DNA of 64,000 nt from assembly GCA_903789595.1 (NCBI GenBank), contig CAIFEZ010000016.1, positions 1-64,000 on the forward strand. The letters are read 5' to 3'. The DNA is from an uncultured eubacterium 1-6 (lineage in GTDB: Bacteria > Bacillota > Clostridia > Lachnospirales > Lachnospiraceae). Under the pieces are notes generated by a model. That model saw nothing but the letters and a program-made list of their open reading frames with translations, had not been told where the DNA came from and did no database searches. Both the position numbers and the translations under genes were made by a program. The stretch's first letter is position 1. Every line of letters starts with the position of its first letter. Below are positions 8,056-17,194 of the stretch, piece after piece.

Positions 8056-9366
8056 TCAGAGAATATCAATATATTCTCCTGCCAGCGCTTTATTCATGCT
8101 CCGCACCGCACAGAACTTTCCGCACATGGAGCAGGTATCGCTGTGATCATCCTCCGGCGCGCGGCTGTCACGTATGGATTTTGCCGTCTCCGGGTCAAGT
8201 GCTTCCTTGAACTGGACCTCCCAGTCAAGCTTCCGTCTAGCGTCTGCCATCCGGTCGTCCTGTTCCCGCGCGCCGGGAATTCCCTTTGCAATGTCCGCCG
8301 CGTGAGCCGCAATCCGACTTGCAATGATTCCCTGACGGACATCGTCCACATTCGGAAGCGCGAGATGCTCCGCGGGCGTCACATAACAGAGAAAAGCAGC
8401 CCCGCTCATCGCCGCAATTGCTCCGCCGATTGCTGCCGTGATGTGATCGTAGCCCGGCGCAATATCTGTCACCAAAGGTCCAAGTACGTAGAAGGGAGCG
8501 CCCTTGCAGATTGTCTGTTGAACCTTCATATTTGCGGCAATCTGATCCATCGGGACATGGCCCGGTCCTTCCACCATGACCTGAACATCTCTGTCCCAGG
8601 CCCGCTGCGTCAGCTCTCCAAGCCTCAGCAGTTCGCCGATCTGACAGCTGTCCGTCGCGTCCGCAAGGCATCCCGGCCGACACGCATCGCCGAGACTGAT
8701 GGTTACGTCGTGCTCCCGGCAGATCTCCAGAATCTCGTCATAATATTCATAGAAGGGATTTTCATTGCCCGTCATCGCCATCCACGCAAAAACCAGGCTT
8801 CCGCCCCGGCTTACAATGTTCATCTTTCTCCTACCGGCCTTTATTTCCTCAATGGTCTTCCTGGTGATTCCGCAGTGCAGAGTCACAAAGTCAACACCGT
8901 CCTCCGCGTGCAGACGCACGACATCGACAAAATCCTTCGCGGTGAGTGTTGCGAGATCTCTCTGATAATGAATCACAGAGTCATAAATCGGAACTGTGCC
9001 GATCATCGCCGGACATTCGCCAGTCAGTTTTTTGCGGAACGGCTGCGTGTTGCCGTGACTGGAAAGATCCATGATCGCCTCCGCTCCGAGATCGACGGCG
9101 CTCAGAACCTTCTTCATCTCGACATCGTAATCCTTTACATCGCGGCTGATGCCGAGATTGACGTTGATTTTCGTCTTCAGCATACTGCCGATGCCTCTCG
9201 GATCAAGACTCTTGTGTGATGGATTCGCGGGGATAACTACCTTTCCCTCCGCGACCCAGCCGCGGATTTCCTCCTCCGTTCTTCTCTCTTTTCCGGCCAC
9301 AGCCTTCATCTCCGGAGTAACGATTCCCTTTCTTGCCGCCTCCATCTGTGTATGATACTCTCTCAT
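8056..9366 (-). CDS. thiC: Phosphomethylpyrimidine synthase ThiC
   Basis: Converts aminoimidazole ribotide to hydroxymethylpyrimidine phosphate in thiamine synthesis, a radical-SAM reaction. The protein has 436 residues, the size of the short bacterial form. Family motifs are clear: [54 protein letters not shown] and the C-terminal Fe-S motif [15 protein letters not shown] aptamer and terminator lie on the same strand (9951-10033 and 9891-9921). They are separated from the ATG by about 480 bases filled with repeat family A, so the leader is unusually long. AAGGAAGGACAGG precedes the start. Confidence 0.97.
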   Translation of the reverse strand: MREYHTQMEAARKGIVTPEMKAVAGKERRTEEEIRGWVAEGKVVIPANPSHKSLDPRGIGSMLKTKINVNLGISRDVKDYDVEMKKVLSAVDLGAEAIMDLSSHGNTQPFRKKLTGECPAMIGTVPIYDSVIHYQRDLATLTAKDFVDVVRLHAEDGVDFVTLHCGITRKTIEEIKAGRRKMNIVSRGGSLVFAWMAMTGNENPFYEYYDEILEICREHDVTISLGDACRPGCLADATDSCQIGELLRLGELTQRAWDRDVQVMVEGPGHVPMDQIAANMKVQQTICKGAPFYVLGPLVTDIAPGYDHITAAIGGAIAAMSGAAFLCYVTPAEHLALPNVDDVRQGIIASRIAAHAADIAKGIPGAREQDDRMADARRKLDWEVQFKEALDPETAKSIRDSRAPEDDHSDTCSMCGKFCAVRSMNKALAGEYIDIL

Positions 9367-9410
9367 CTCTAAACCTGTCCTTCCTTTCGAATTTCATTGC
9401 CTTATAACTT

Positions 9411-9896
9411 TCTTTCGCGCGCTTCGCGTGCGTCGTTCCTGTCTGCGTTTTCGAAGAGCTCTTTTTCTTTTATTGCATAAGCTGCGGATTGCTCCGTGCT
9501 TCGCGCCTGTCTGCGTTTTCGAAGAGCTCTTTTTCTTTTATTGCATAAGCTCCGGATTGCTCCGTGCTTCGCACTCTCGCAATCCTACAGGTATTCGGAT
9601 TTTGCGCTCTCGCGCTTCATCCTCATACCTGTTGCCTTCGAAATCGCATCCAGTCTCTTTCGCGCGCTTTGCGTGTGTCGTGCCTGTCTTCGTTTTCGAA
9701 GAGCTCTTTTCCTTTTATTGCATAAGCTGCGGATTGCTCCGTGCTTCGCACTCTCGCAATCCTACAGGTATTCGGATTTTGCGCTCTCGCGCTTCATCCT
9801 CATACCTGTTGCCTTCGAAATCGCATCCAGTCTCTTTCGCGCGCTTCGCGTGCGTCGTGCCTGTCTGCGTTTTCGAAGAGCTTATGCAATAAAAAA
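9411..9896. repeat. Tandem cluster of repeat family A inside the thiC leader
   Basis: Four units in a row: a right-end fragment (9411-9461), an internally deleted mini copy (9470-9525), and two near-identical full copies (9538-9705 and 9715-9892). Full copies begin TTATTGCATAAGCT; the last ends with the exact complement AGCTTATGCAATAA. Each carries hairpins such as GCGCGCTTCGCGTGCG and GTGCTTCGCAC. The right end of the last unit merges with the T tract of the riboswitch terminator. Open frames across this cluster are by-products of the repeats. Confidence 0.85.
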
Positions 9897-9921
9897 AGAC
9901 GATACCCGGATGGATACCGCC
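9891..9921 (-). terminator. Riboswitch terminator in the thiC leader
   Basis: On the minus strand GGCGGTATCC pairs with GGGTATCGTC (ten pairs, some G-T) around ATCC, followed by seven T residues (9897-9891). It lies about 30 bases after the TPP aptamer and is the natural expression platform: TPP binding should favour termination here. Confidence 0.8.
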
Positions 9922-9950
9922 TTGACAGACTACATAAAACACCAGTGCTC

Positions 9951-10033
9951 GCACTTCCCTACGTTGGCATTATCCAAATCAGGTTCTCGGGTCGTATCTC
10001 ATTTGATACCTCTCAGCCTTTTGGCTCCCCATG
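9951..10033 (-). promoter_or_regulatory. TPP riboswitch (THI box) upstream of thiC
   Basis: The minus strand shows the canonical aptamer: GGGGAGCC, GGCTGAGAGG, GACCCGAGAACCTGATTTGG and ATAATGCCAACGTAGGGAAG. The CTGAGA and ACCTGAT...GATAATGCCA blocks are the TPP-binding core. It controls thiC through the terminator at 9891-9921. A plausible -10 (TACAAT on the minus strand) lies about 15 bases upstream of the aptamer. Confidence 0.95.
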
Positions 10034-10184
10034 TTTTTCTATTCTATTGTATCGTGCCAGCCCAATTTATTCTGAATGAAAAATCGCCGGGCTTTTCAAC
10101 GGGACCATCATAGCATATCCCGCTTCTTTCAGCAAGCACCGTTTGATCATACCCAAACCGCGTGCCGTCATTTTTTCCATATGA

Positions 10185-11024
10185 TCAGGCATTCTTTCTT
10201 AATGCAAAGTGAGGATAGCCGAGAATCTTTTCCCGGTAATACCCGGTCAGCGCATACACCACTCTGCGGTTTATCCCCATACGTTTCCCCAGAACACGAA
10301 GCACAAGCCCATAACGATCAAGCAGAGACAATCCGAAGCGGACCTCCCCGGAACCGGTGAATTCCTGGTTCAGAAAGCTTCTCATTTCCTCCAGCATGGT
10401 CTCGTCGATCTCTTTATCGATAATAACGGCAGAATTGAAGTTCATCGATCCCTCAAAGCATCCGATCTCCTGCATATGGTCCTCTTCCGGGTTGACCAGC
10501 AGAAAATCATGAAACAACAACTCACCCTCCATCCGGATGTCTGTTTTCAGCCCGATGTCCTTGTATTGAAAGGGTTCCTCATCCTTCGACCATCCGGCCG
10601 TCAGTCCGTCTGTCATGATCAGCTTCGAACCAGCCGCCATCTGTATCTCTGTGTTCTGACGGAATCGGGCGCGTGCATATGGAATCGTCTCGTCAATGTA
10701 ATACTCCAGGAGGGAATTTTTTCCGATCTCTACCCGGTTGTTCTGGCTTGTCAGTCTTCCGCCGTCACACTTATAGATATAGTTTGGCGTCTGTGTAGTC
10801 ACGATCGCATGGCAATGCTCCTCCAGCGTGACCTCCTGAAGATAGGTTTCCCCTTCCGTAAACCCTCCGCCTGTACTGATCAGAAAATAGTAAGGGACAT
10901 CACCGGCAACCGCAATATTGCCGGAAATTCTGGAATTTCCCCTGCGGTAAGTCGTCCGGGCAACGGTTCGCCCGCTTTGATTGGTAAATCCGAGACGTAT
11001 CTCTCCGTCATATCGATTTTTCAT
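10185..11024 (-). CDS. ureD: Urease accessory protein UreD (UreH)
   Basis: The last gene of the urease operon. UreD binds apo-urease and with UreF and UreG delivers nickel and CO2 to the active site. The 279-residue length fits. Typical features are the N-terminal GEIRLGFTNQSGRT, YFLISTGGGFTEGETY (the conserved GGG segment), LLEYYIDETIPYARAR, and the C-terminal RVLGKRMGINRRVVYALTGY. GAGGAGAGATTGTT precedes the ATG. It lies 94 bases after ureG, and 150 bases separate it from the thiC riboswitch. Confidence 0.95.
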   Translation of the reverse strand: MKNRYDGEIRLGFTNQSGRTVARTTYRRGNSRISGNIAVAGDVPYYFLISTGGGFTEGETYLQEVTLEEHCHAIVTTQTPNYIYKCDGGRLTSQNNRVEIGKNSLLEYYIDETIPYARARFRQNTEIQMAAGSKLIMTDGLTAGWSKDEEPFQYKDIGLKTDIRMEGELLFHDFLLVNPEEDHMQEIGCFEGSMNFNSAVIIDKEIDETMLEEMRSFLNQEFTGSGEVRFGLSLLDRYGLVLRVLGKRMGINRRVVYALTGYYREKILGYPHFALRKNA

Positions 11025-11118
11025 AACAATCTCTCCTCACAACGGCAAACGATATTCCAAACGGCAAGCATCCCGCGCGATGTCACTGCCATCCCAAGCG
11101 GCAATGACACCAATCCGG

Positions 11119-11739
11119 TTATCCTTCCAGATCCTCCAGAAGGCAGTCTTTTTTCAGCCACTGTACCACATCTTCGAGGCCTTCATCCGTCTTCAGGTTC
11201 GTGAATACAAAGGTGCCGTCACCGCGGAACTTCCGGGACGTCTCCCGCATGTTTTCCAGATTCGCCCCGACATAGGGTGCCAGATCTATCTTATTGATGA
11301 TGAACAGATCCGATTTAATCATTCCCTGCCCGGCCTTTGCCGGGATCTTCTCTCCCTCCGCACAGTCAATGATATATATGGAAAAATCTACGAGCTCAGG
11401 GCTGAAGGTCGCCGCGAGATTATCTCCGCCGCTCTCAATGAACATCAAATCGAGCGTGTGATGGAAACGCTTTTCCAGCTTTTCCACCGCCGCAAAGTTC
11501 ATGGAAGCATCCTCACGGATCGCCGTGTGCGGACATCCCCCGGTCTCTACTCCAATGATCCGGTCCGCATCCAGTACGGAATGCGAAACCATATACTCTG
11601 CATCCCACTTTGTATAGATATCATTGGTGATGACTGCCATGCTGTATTCATCCTTCAGCCTCCTGGTAAGTCTCTCAATCAGCTGCGTTTTTCCGGATCC
11701 CACAGGACCTCCGACTCCGATTCTTACTGCCCGTTTCAT
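11119..11739 (-). CDS. ureG: Urease accessory GTPase UreG
   Basis: A SIMIBI-class GTPase that couples GTP hydrolysis to nickel insertion into urease. The 206 residues contain the Walker [10 protein letters not shown] near the N-terminus, the metal-binding CPH in [34 protein letters not shown] and the base-specificity motif NKID. All are intact. It is followed by ureD and preceded by ureF with a 126-base gap, so all accessory genes are transcribed together on the minus strand. Confidence 0.97.
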   Translation of the reverse strand: MKRAVRIGVGGPVGSGKTQLIERLTRRLKDEYSMAVITNDIYTKWDAEYMVSHSVLDADRIIGVETGGCPHTAIREDASMNFAAVEKLEKRFHHTLDLMFIESGGDNLAATFSPELVDFSIYIIDCAEGEKIPAKAGQGMIKSDLFIINKIDLAPYVGANLENMRETSRKFRGDGTFVFTNLKTDEGLEDVVQWLKKDCLLEDLEG

Positions 11740-11865
11740 GATTTATCGTCCTTTCTCTTGTTATACTTTCGCATGGAACTCCCACGCCCCGCATACGCCG
11801 TACGGTATCCTCCACACATTCGCGATTCGCTTGTCTTCCTGCTCTATTAGAAAAATCGTGTTATC

Positions 11866-12558
11866 CTATGACATGAACAGTCTGGCTTCCTGCGTCTCAT
11901 GACAGATTTGCGCCAGTTCCAGTCCGGGAATATTCGCGCCCAGATAATCCTCATCCAGGCCGTCCGTCCGGTCAAATAGATCCGTGATCAGAAGCATGAC
12001 ATCATGCAGAATCACCTGGCCTTCTCTCTGGCCCAGAGGCACAGACCGGACCGCATTCTGCACCAGCGTAGACGCGACACTGTAACCATACAGTTCGAAC
12101 GCATCTCTGCAATCGATACCCTTCTCGTGCGCGAAGACAGAAAAAACAATCGCGGGACTGCCAAAATATTCGTCCTCCTCCATCCTCTCTGCATAGCGAT
12201 TCAGAAACGAAAACCTGTCCCCATAGATTTTCCGGATCAGCGCCGCCATCTGGACCGCAATCATGCGGCTTCCCTCACGGGTCTCTCTTGCCGCCACAGA
12301 CCGGTTGATGATGTCATCGTACCGCAGAAGAGCATCCTCTCTGCCCTCATCCAGCGCGCGGCTGCATAAAATGACCAGCAGCCCCTCTCCGTAACGGTAC
12401 TGAGAACGAAAATAGCTTTCCAGCCACTCCCGGAACTGCGATGCCTTTCGAATCACTCTCCTCGCCAGATAATTTTCCATCCCGAAAGAGTGGTTAAAGG
12501 TGCCGATCGGGAAGGTTGAATCACAGATCTGAAATGCCTCCAGCAACTCTTTTTTCAT
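11866..12558 (-). CDS. ureF: Urease accessory protein UreF
   Basis: An all-helical protein that bridges UreD and UreG in the urease maturation complex. About 230 residues, with the family N-terminus FQICDSTFPIGTFNHSFGME and the central AREGSR-like segment ARETREGSRM. I place the start at the ATG at 12558 (MKKELLEAFQ), behind GAGAGGACAATAACAG; an upstream in-frame start at 12612 would add residues not typical of UreF. It lies between ureE and ureG. Confidence 0.92.
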   Translation of the reverse strand: MKKELLEAFQICDSTFPIGTFNHSFGMENYLARRVIRKASQFREWLESYFRSQYRYGEGLLVILCSRALDEGREDALLRYDDIINRSVAARETREGSRMIAVQMAALIRKIYGDRFSFLNRYAERMEEDEYFGSPAIVFSVFAHEKGIDCRDAFELYGYSVASTLVQNAVRSVPLGQREGQVILHDVMLLITDLFDRTDGLDEDYLGANIPGLELAQICHETQEARLFMS

Positions 12559-12677
12559 TCTGTTATTGTCCTCTCTATCGATATCGTCTGCTCCATTTCT
12601 TATCCCGATCATGCCGCAGAATACCAGGGGGTCCTTCCGCGGCAGTGCTCCATGGAGAACCGATGATTCCTTTCCCC

Positions 12678-13169
12678 TTAATGTTCATCCGCATGATGTG
12701 CATGCGTATGAGTATGGGCGCCGGGCGTCAGATTCGCATACTGCATCGGCTGATCCAGCTGCACCTTCTCCACCGTGAAGGCCGTTCCATTCTCCTGCAA
12801 CGTCTTTTGCACCACCGGATCCATCAAAAGAGTAATTTTTCCATTCCCGATCTGCACCGGCTTGTGAAGATTTCCCAGCATATGTGCCGTTCTGCCCATT
12901 TCATCCATGTCAGACGGCGTAATCACAATGACCTCATCGGGAATGACACGCAGAACGAGAAGCTTTCCCTGACCAAGCACGAACGCAGATCCGTTCTCTA
13001 ACTTCTGTGCCTCATCCGCGAGCCGGATTCCGTAGTCTCGTCCGTGATCCGAGGTTACGCGCAGAATCGATTTCAGAAGGTCATCACTCTTCACCAGGGC
13101 GGTCTCCACATGCCAGGATCCCAGATTCGGAATGTCCTGTATATTTCCGTATACTTCTGTCAAAATCAT
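12678..13169 (-). CDS. ureE: Urease nickel metallochaperone UreE
   Basis: Delivers nickel to UreG. The 163 residues contain an N-terminal peptide-binding domain, a C-terminal ferredoxin-like metal domain with [19 protein letters not shown] and HKPVQI, and a histidine-rich tail ([12 protein letters not shown]) suited to binding several nickel ions. A 201-base gap separates it from ureC and holds a GC-rich hairpin (13220-13252). Confidence 0.95.
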   Translation of the reverse strand: MILTEVYGNIQDIPNLGSWHVETALVKSDDLLKSILRVTSDHGRDYGIRLADEAQKLENGSAFVLGQGKLLVLRVIPDEVIVITPSDMDEMGRTAHMLGNLHKPVQIGNGKITLLMDPVVQKTLQENGTAFTVEKVQLDQPMQYANLTPGAHTHTHAHHADEH

Positions 13170-13219
13170 GATGCTCTAAGCTCCTCTCTGCCAGATTGTT
13201 TTTCTATAAACATAGAGAT

Positions 13220-13252
13220 CGGTCCGGCTGCCACTCCAGACAGTCCGGACCG
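13220..13252. other. Hairpin between ureC and ureE
   Basis: CGGTCCGG and CCGGACCG form a perfect 8-bp stem in the 201-base gap between ureC and ureE. No T tract follows, so it may be a processing or stabilising structure separating structural from accessory genes, not a strong terminator. Confidence 0.4.
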
Positions 13253-13370
13253 CCTCCCGCCGACGAATCCACCGGAAAAAATCATTCCTGTTTTTGTAAT
13301 TATTCCACATATCGACAGAACCGCAGGTTCTTGAGATTGAGGGTATGAATATTTATGCGATTAATATCTC

Positions 13371-15092
13371 TCAGAAGAAATAGTAGCGCTGTGCCAGAGA
13401 AATCGTATCTACCGGCTCACAGCTGATCAGTTCGTCGTCAATGGTTACATTAAAAGTCTGCGGATCGATCTTGATCGTCTTTGGCGCATAGTCATTCAGC
13501 TTCATATCTCTCTTTGTGAGATTCCGCGTGTTGTGAACCGGGAGAACAATCTTATTCAGGCCGAGCTTCTCCTTGATTCCGTGGGTGTACGCATAAGTTG
13601 ATACAAAGGTGATGCTTGTGCTCTGCACTGCCTTGCCGAAAGCACCGTAGAGATCTCTCATCATTCTCGGCTCGGGTGTCGGAAGACTGGAAGAAGCATC
13701 TCCGACAACACCGTAAACGATCATACCGGATTTCAGCACCAGCTTTGGTTTTGCGCCGAAGAACTTCGGATCCCAGATAACCAGGTCTGCGTACTTGCCG
13801 ACCTCTACGGAACCGACGTAATCGGAAATGCCGTTAACGATGGCCGGATTGATGGTATATTTTGCCACATATCTCTTGATCCGGTTGTTGTCATCATATT
13901 CCGAATCGCCCTCGAGAGGTCCTCTCTGCTGTTTCATCTTGTCTGCCAGCTGCCAGCAGCGCATTGCCACCTCGCCGACACGGCCCATCGCCATGGCGTC
14001 TGACGTCATAACGCTGAGAGCACCCATGTCATGAAGAACATCCTCGGCAGCCACCGTCTGTTTTCTGACTCGAGACTCCGCAAAAGCGACATCCTCCGGA
14101 ACCTTCGGATCCAGATTATGGCAGACCATGGTCATGTCAAAGAGCTCGTCAATCACGTTCTGTGTGTAAGGGTTCGTCGGATTCGTTGAAGAAGGAAGGA
14201 TGTTCTCATCTCCCGCCACAATCATGATGTCCGGAGCATGTCCGCCGCCGGCGCCCTCTGTGTGGAAAGTGTGAACCGTGCGTCCCGCAAACGCATTGAT
14301 GGTATTCTCCACAAATCCGCCCTCGTTCAGGGAGTCGGTGTGCACCGCGTACTGAACATCATACTTGTCAGCAGCTTTGATCGAATTATCGATTCCGGCG
14401 GCTGTTGCGCCCCAGTCCTCATGGGTCTTGATAGCCGCAGCGCCTGCCTCAACCTGCTCGGCGATGGTCTCCGGCGTCGCGCCGGCGCCCTTTGCCATAA
14501 ATCCGTAGTTCAGAGGATCATTTTCCACGGCCTCGATCATGCGCTGAATATGCCATGCCCCGGGTGTCGTTGTGGCGGAGTTAGAGCCGTCTGCAGGACC
14601 GGTCCCGCCTCCGAAGAGCGTCGTGATACCGTTGTCCAGAGCGGCATGAGCCAGGCCCGTGGAAAGATAATGAACATGAAGATCGATGCCGCCGGCGGTA
14701 AGAATCAGTCCCTCTCCGGAAATCGCCTCTGTGCTGGCTCCGACGATAAAGTCAATGTTGTCCATGATATCCGGATTTCCGCCCTTGCCGATGGCGAGGA
14801 TCTTGCCGTCACGGATACCGATATCTGCCTTGTAGATGCCCGTATAATCGATGACGGTAATTCCCGTAATAATGGTATCTGCTACCTTCGGGTTGTCCCT
14901 TCTGGTCTGTGTTGCGCTGACACCCATTCCGTCGCGGAGAACCTTGCCGCCGCCGAATTTGCTCTCTTGTCCGTGTACGGTATAATCCTTCTCTATCTTC
15001 GCGAACAGGTTGGTGTCTCCCAGGCGGACGCTGTCTCCCTCCGCCGGCCCGAACATCTGTGTATACTGTTTCCGATCCATATCAAAGCTCAT
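13371..15092 (-). CDS. ureC: Urease alpha (catalytic) subunit UreC
   Basis: The nickel-containing subunit hydrolysing urea to ammonia and carbamate. It has 573 residues. Active-site landmarks are present: the two metal-binding histidines in HVHYLSTG, the carbamylated lysine in [31 protein letters not shown], the flap Cys-His in MVCHNLD, the Arg in FAESRVRKQ and the Asp in [10 protein letters not shown]. The segment after the first histidines (YLSTG, where well-known ureases have FICPQ) and CHN instead of CHH are local departures, but the ligands remain. Its start overlaps the end of ureB by four bases (ATGA), implying translational coupling. Confidence 0.97.
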   Translation of the reverse strand: MSFDMDRKQYTQMFGPAEGDSVRLGDTNLFAKIEKDYTVHGQESKFGGGKVLRDGMGVSATQTRRDNPKVADTIITGITVIDYTGIYKADIGIRDGKILAIGKGGNPDIMDNIDFIVGASTEAISGEGLILTAGGIDLHVHYLSTGLAHAALDNGITTLFGGGTGPADGSNSATTTPGAWHIQRMIEAVENDPLNYGFMAKGAGATPETIAEQVEAGAAAIKTHEDWGATAAGIDNSIKAADKYDVQYAVHTDSLNEGGFVENTINAFAGRTVHTFHTEGAGGGHAPDIMIVAGDENILPSSTNPTNPYTQNVIDELFDMTMVCHNLDPKVPEDVAFAESRVRKQTVAAEDVLHDMGALSVMTSDAMAMGRVGEVAMRCWQLADKMKQQRGPLEGDSEYDDNNRIKRYVAKYTINPAIVNGISDYVGSVEVGKYADLVIWDPKFFGAKPKLVLKSGMIVYGVVGDASSSLPTPEPRMMRDLYGAFGKAVQSTSITFVSTYAYTHGIKEKLGLNKIVLPVHNTRNLTKRDMKLNDYAPKTIKIDPQTFNVTIDDELISCEPVDTISLAQRYYFF

Positions 15093-15445
15093 ACCGTCAC
15101 CTCCAGATCTGTGCTGTGGGCTTTCTTGTTCTTGTCCAGGTACCCGTTCACACGGTTATTGAAGCCAAAGACTCTGCGTTTTCCACCAAAATCAATCAGA
15201 CGGACGGTTCTCGTCTCACCCGGCTCAAATCGAATGGCAGTACCGGCCGCAATATCGAGACGCTTTCCATACGCCTCCTCACGGTCAAACTTCAGCCCCT
15301 GCTCGTTCGCCTCATAAAAATGATACTCTGATCCAACCTGAACCGCTCTGTCTCCAACATTCTTCACTTCCAGCTCTATCGCCTCATAGCCCTCATTGTA
15401 AGGAACCGGTTTATCTGTCGCAAAATGAACCTCTCCTGGAATCAT
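15089..15445 (-). CDS. ureB: Urease beta subunit UreB
   Basis: A structural subunit of the alpha-beta-gamma urease trimer. About 118 residues from the ATG at 15445, which gives the usual N-terminus [19 protein letters not shown]; an in-frame ATG at 15481 would add an atypical extension. Conserved segments are [30 protein letters not shown] and the C-terminal [15 protein letters not shown]. It is translationally coupled to ureC. A 178-base gap without a gene separates it from ureA. Confidence 0.95.
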   Translation of the reverse strand: MIPGEVHFATDKPVPYNEGYEAIELEVKNVGDRAVQVGSEYHFYEANEQGLKFDREEAYGKRLDIAAGTAIRFEPGETRTVRLIDFGGKRRVFGFNNRVNGYLDKNKKAHSTDLEVTV

Positions 15446-15623
15446 AGACTGCTCCTTTCTGCTGTGTTCTGTAAGCCCCATGCAAAAACATGGTACTGCA
15501 AACTGTATAAGTCATGCGTCACTTCAATCCCTTTTTTGCTCCGACGCTTCTGCCTGCCAACGAAGATTTGACTTCTGCCTGCGCAGTTAACGTGTCCGCT
15601 CTCTCGAAGGACGATCCTCCGTA

Positions 15624-15926
15624 TCAGCGGATCGGGTCATGAATGGTGACGAGCTTTGTGCCGTCCACGAAGGTTGCCTCGACCTGAATCATCGGGATCA
15701 TCTCCGGCACGCCTTCCATGACGTCATCTCTGGTCAGAATCCGGGCTCCCTCATCCATGAGCTCCGCTACGGTCTTGCCGTCTCTGGCGCCTTCCAGGAT
15801 ATAGCTGGTAATAATTGCAACGCTTTCCGGATGGTTCAGCTTCACTCCTCTGTCCTTCCGCTTCTGCGCGATCATAGCTGCCAGACTGATCATCATTTTT
15901 TCGCGCTCACGCTCTGTCAGTTGCAT
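15624..15926 (-). CDS. ureA: Urease gamma subunit UreA
   Basis: The small structural subunit, 100 residues, the normal length. It begins [20 protein letters not shown] and contains [38 protein letters not shown] and the C-terminal [18 protein letters not shown], all typical of UreA. It is the first urease structural gene after the urea channel gene ureI. An AAAGGAGGTATTT site precedes the ATG. Confidence 0.97.
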   Translation of the reverse strand: MQLTEREREKMMISLAAMIAQKRKDRGVKLNHPESVAIITSYILEGARDGKTVAELMDEGARILTRDDVMEGVPEMIPMIQVEATFVDGTKLVTIHDPIR

Positions 15927-16104
15927 AAATACCTCCTTTTCTCACGGCCGGGTACATCGGTTCCCCGGCTTCTCAGGATGAAACTCTGCTGCTCTATCGG
16001 CATCCGATGCCGGATACCTCTGTTGAAAAAACAGCGGCGGAACATCTGCCGCCGTTCCGAACAGACCATTGATACAAATCTCCGCTGTAATCCGGAAAAG
16101 CCGC

Positions 16105-16623
16105 TCATGACGGCCACATATTTACAAGCATAAGGAATCCGGGAATCCACGCGGTAATCACGCCTTCAATCACACCGAGCCATGCCGGGAATTTTCCAAG
16201 GTTCTTCTTCAGACCGCAGGTCAGGAATCCTGTGAACCACAGAAGGCCCCATGCCCACCAGATCAGTCCGTAGATCCAGTTCCCGCCGTATCCTACAAAG
16301 CAAAGCGCACCCGCCGGAATCGCGTTGATCGCCACAAACAGGCTGAACCAGCCGTACAGACGCTGATCAAATCCGAAGATCGTATTGATCGCCGAATAAA
16401 GATATGTGAAGGCGAACAGAAGACCCGTCGCGCTTCCATAGAACCAGAGCGCACCCTGGCCGCTGACAACTCCGTATCCCAGTGCAATGATGTTCAGGAC
16501 AAGGCTGAGCCCACCAGTGAACAGATTCATGACAACCATGGACTTGTCCTTGACCTCAAGAATCCCCGCAAGGCCATTGCTGATCAGAACAATTCCCACA
16601 TAGAGCAAAATGGTACCTAGCAT
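16105..16623 (-). CDS. ureI: UreI/AmiS-family urea channel
   Basis: Six predicted membrane helices in 172 residues. It begins MLGTILLYVGIVLISNGLAG, with ALWFYGSATGLLFAFTYLY, FGFDQRLYGWFSLFVAINA and a Trp-rich stretch IYGLIWWAWGLLWFTGFLTC, all matching the AmiS/UreI family that conducts urea or short amides. The ATG at 16623 follows GGAAGGAACTAATC. As the first gene of the urease operon it should feed cytoplasmic urease. The periplasmic loops hold few histidines, so proton gating as in Helicobacter UreI is not evident. Confidence 0.9.
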   Translation of the reverse strand: MLGTILLYVGIVLISNGLAGILEVKDKSMVVMNLFTGGLSLVLNIIALGYGVVSGQGALWFYGSATGLLFAFTYLYSAINTIFGFDQRLYGWFSLFVAINAIPAGALCFVGYGGNWIYGLIWWAWGLLWFTGFLTCGLKKNLGKFPAWLGVIEGVITAWIPGFLMLVNMWPS

Positions 16624-16786
16624 GATTAGTTCCTTCCTTTCTGCTGCAGATATGCCGGACGTCATTTCGCTTTTTCTGTTTCCGAAAACATAAGGAAAAT
16701 AGAAAATAGAAAGGGAGAAACAGGAGCCTTTAACGCTCATCCTATTTCTCCCTCGAAATGACTGATCCATTTACTTTTCAGTAAGT

Positions 16787-16816
16787 ACTATACCCTGTCA
16801 TATCGGGCATCGTAAA
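16787..16816 (-). promoter_or_regulatory. Candidate promoter of the urease operon
   Basis: On the minus strand TTTACG (-35, 16816-16811), an 18-base spacer and TATAGT (-10, 16792-16787) lie about 160 bases upstream of ureI, between it and the repeat B element. The match is moderate. Confidence 0.35.
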
Positions 16817-16840
16817 TACTCATTTTTCAGCAGATCCGGT

Positions 16841-17169
16841 CTGTTAATTGTGACTGCTCAGGCAGAGATTTCAGAGCACCTTTGCCTGAGCATTACTGGC
16901 TGTTAAAAGTTTTATCCGAAAAATTCTTCATTGAATGAATAGCGAGGACTTTGCGATGAGCACTTAGCGGGCGCTTGCGGCCGCTTACGTGCGACGCATA
17001 CAAATCCCTTGGCGAATGAAATGAGCCTAGTAGATTTGCAGTTTGACGAAGGCGCTCGCGCCTGAGGAGTTCCGCAGCTTCAATAAATCAGGATAAAACT
17101 TTGTTACAGCCAGTTTGCGAATGGCAACAGAGCCATGAAATCCCTGCCTTTCTAATATCCCGTGAACAG
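16841..17169. repeat. Repeat family B, long composite copy
   Basis: A 329-base element between ureI and the MATE gene, ending in CGTGAACAG on the right and CTGTTAATTG on the left. In inverted orientation it aligns along most of its length with the 240-base element at 41847-42086. Shared blocks include AAAGTTTTATCC, GAAGCTGCGGAACTCCTCAG, GCGCCTTCGTCA, the Cys-free palindrome-rich centre, and terminal hairpins GTTGCC...TTCGCAAACTGGCTGT and GCCAGTAATGCT. An extra 90 bases here hold GCGGGCGCTTGCGGCCGC-type palindromes. No transposase frame is present. Confidence 0.75.
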
Positions 17170-17194
17170 AAACCGCTTATACTTTTCCGGCATC

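Noticed and set aside
9428..10113. Long overlapping open frames across the thiC leader
   Set aside because: They are translations of repeat family A in two frames, rich in Arg, Leu and Ser repeats, with no ribosome binding site, and overlap the antisense strand of a clear TPP riboswitch.
13220..13252. Terminator splitting the urease operon
   Set aside because: The stem is perfect but has no T tract on the minus strand, so it is listed only as a hairpin.
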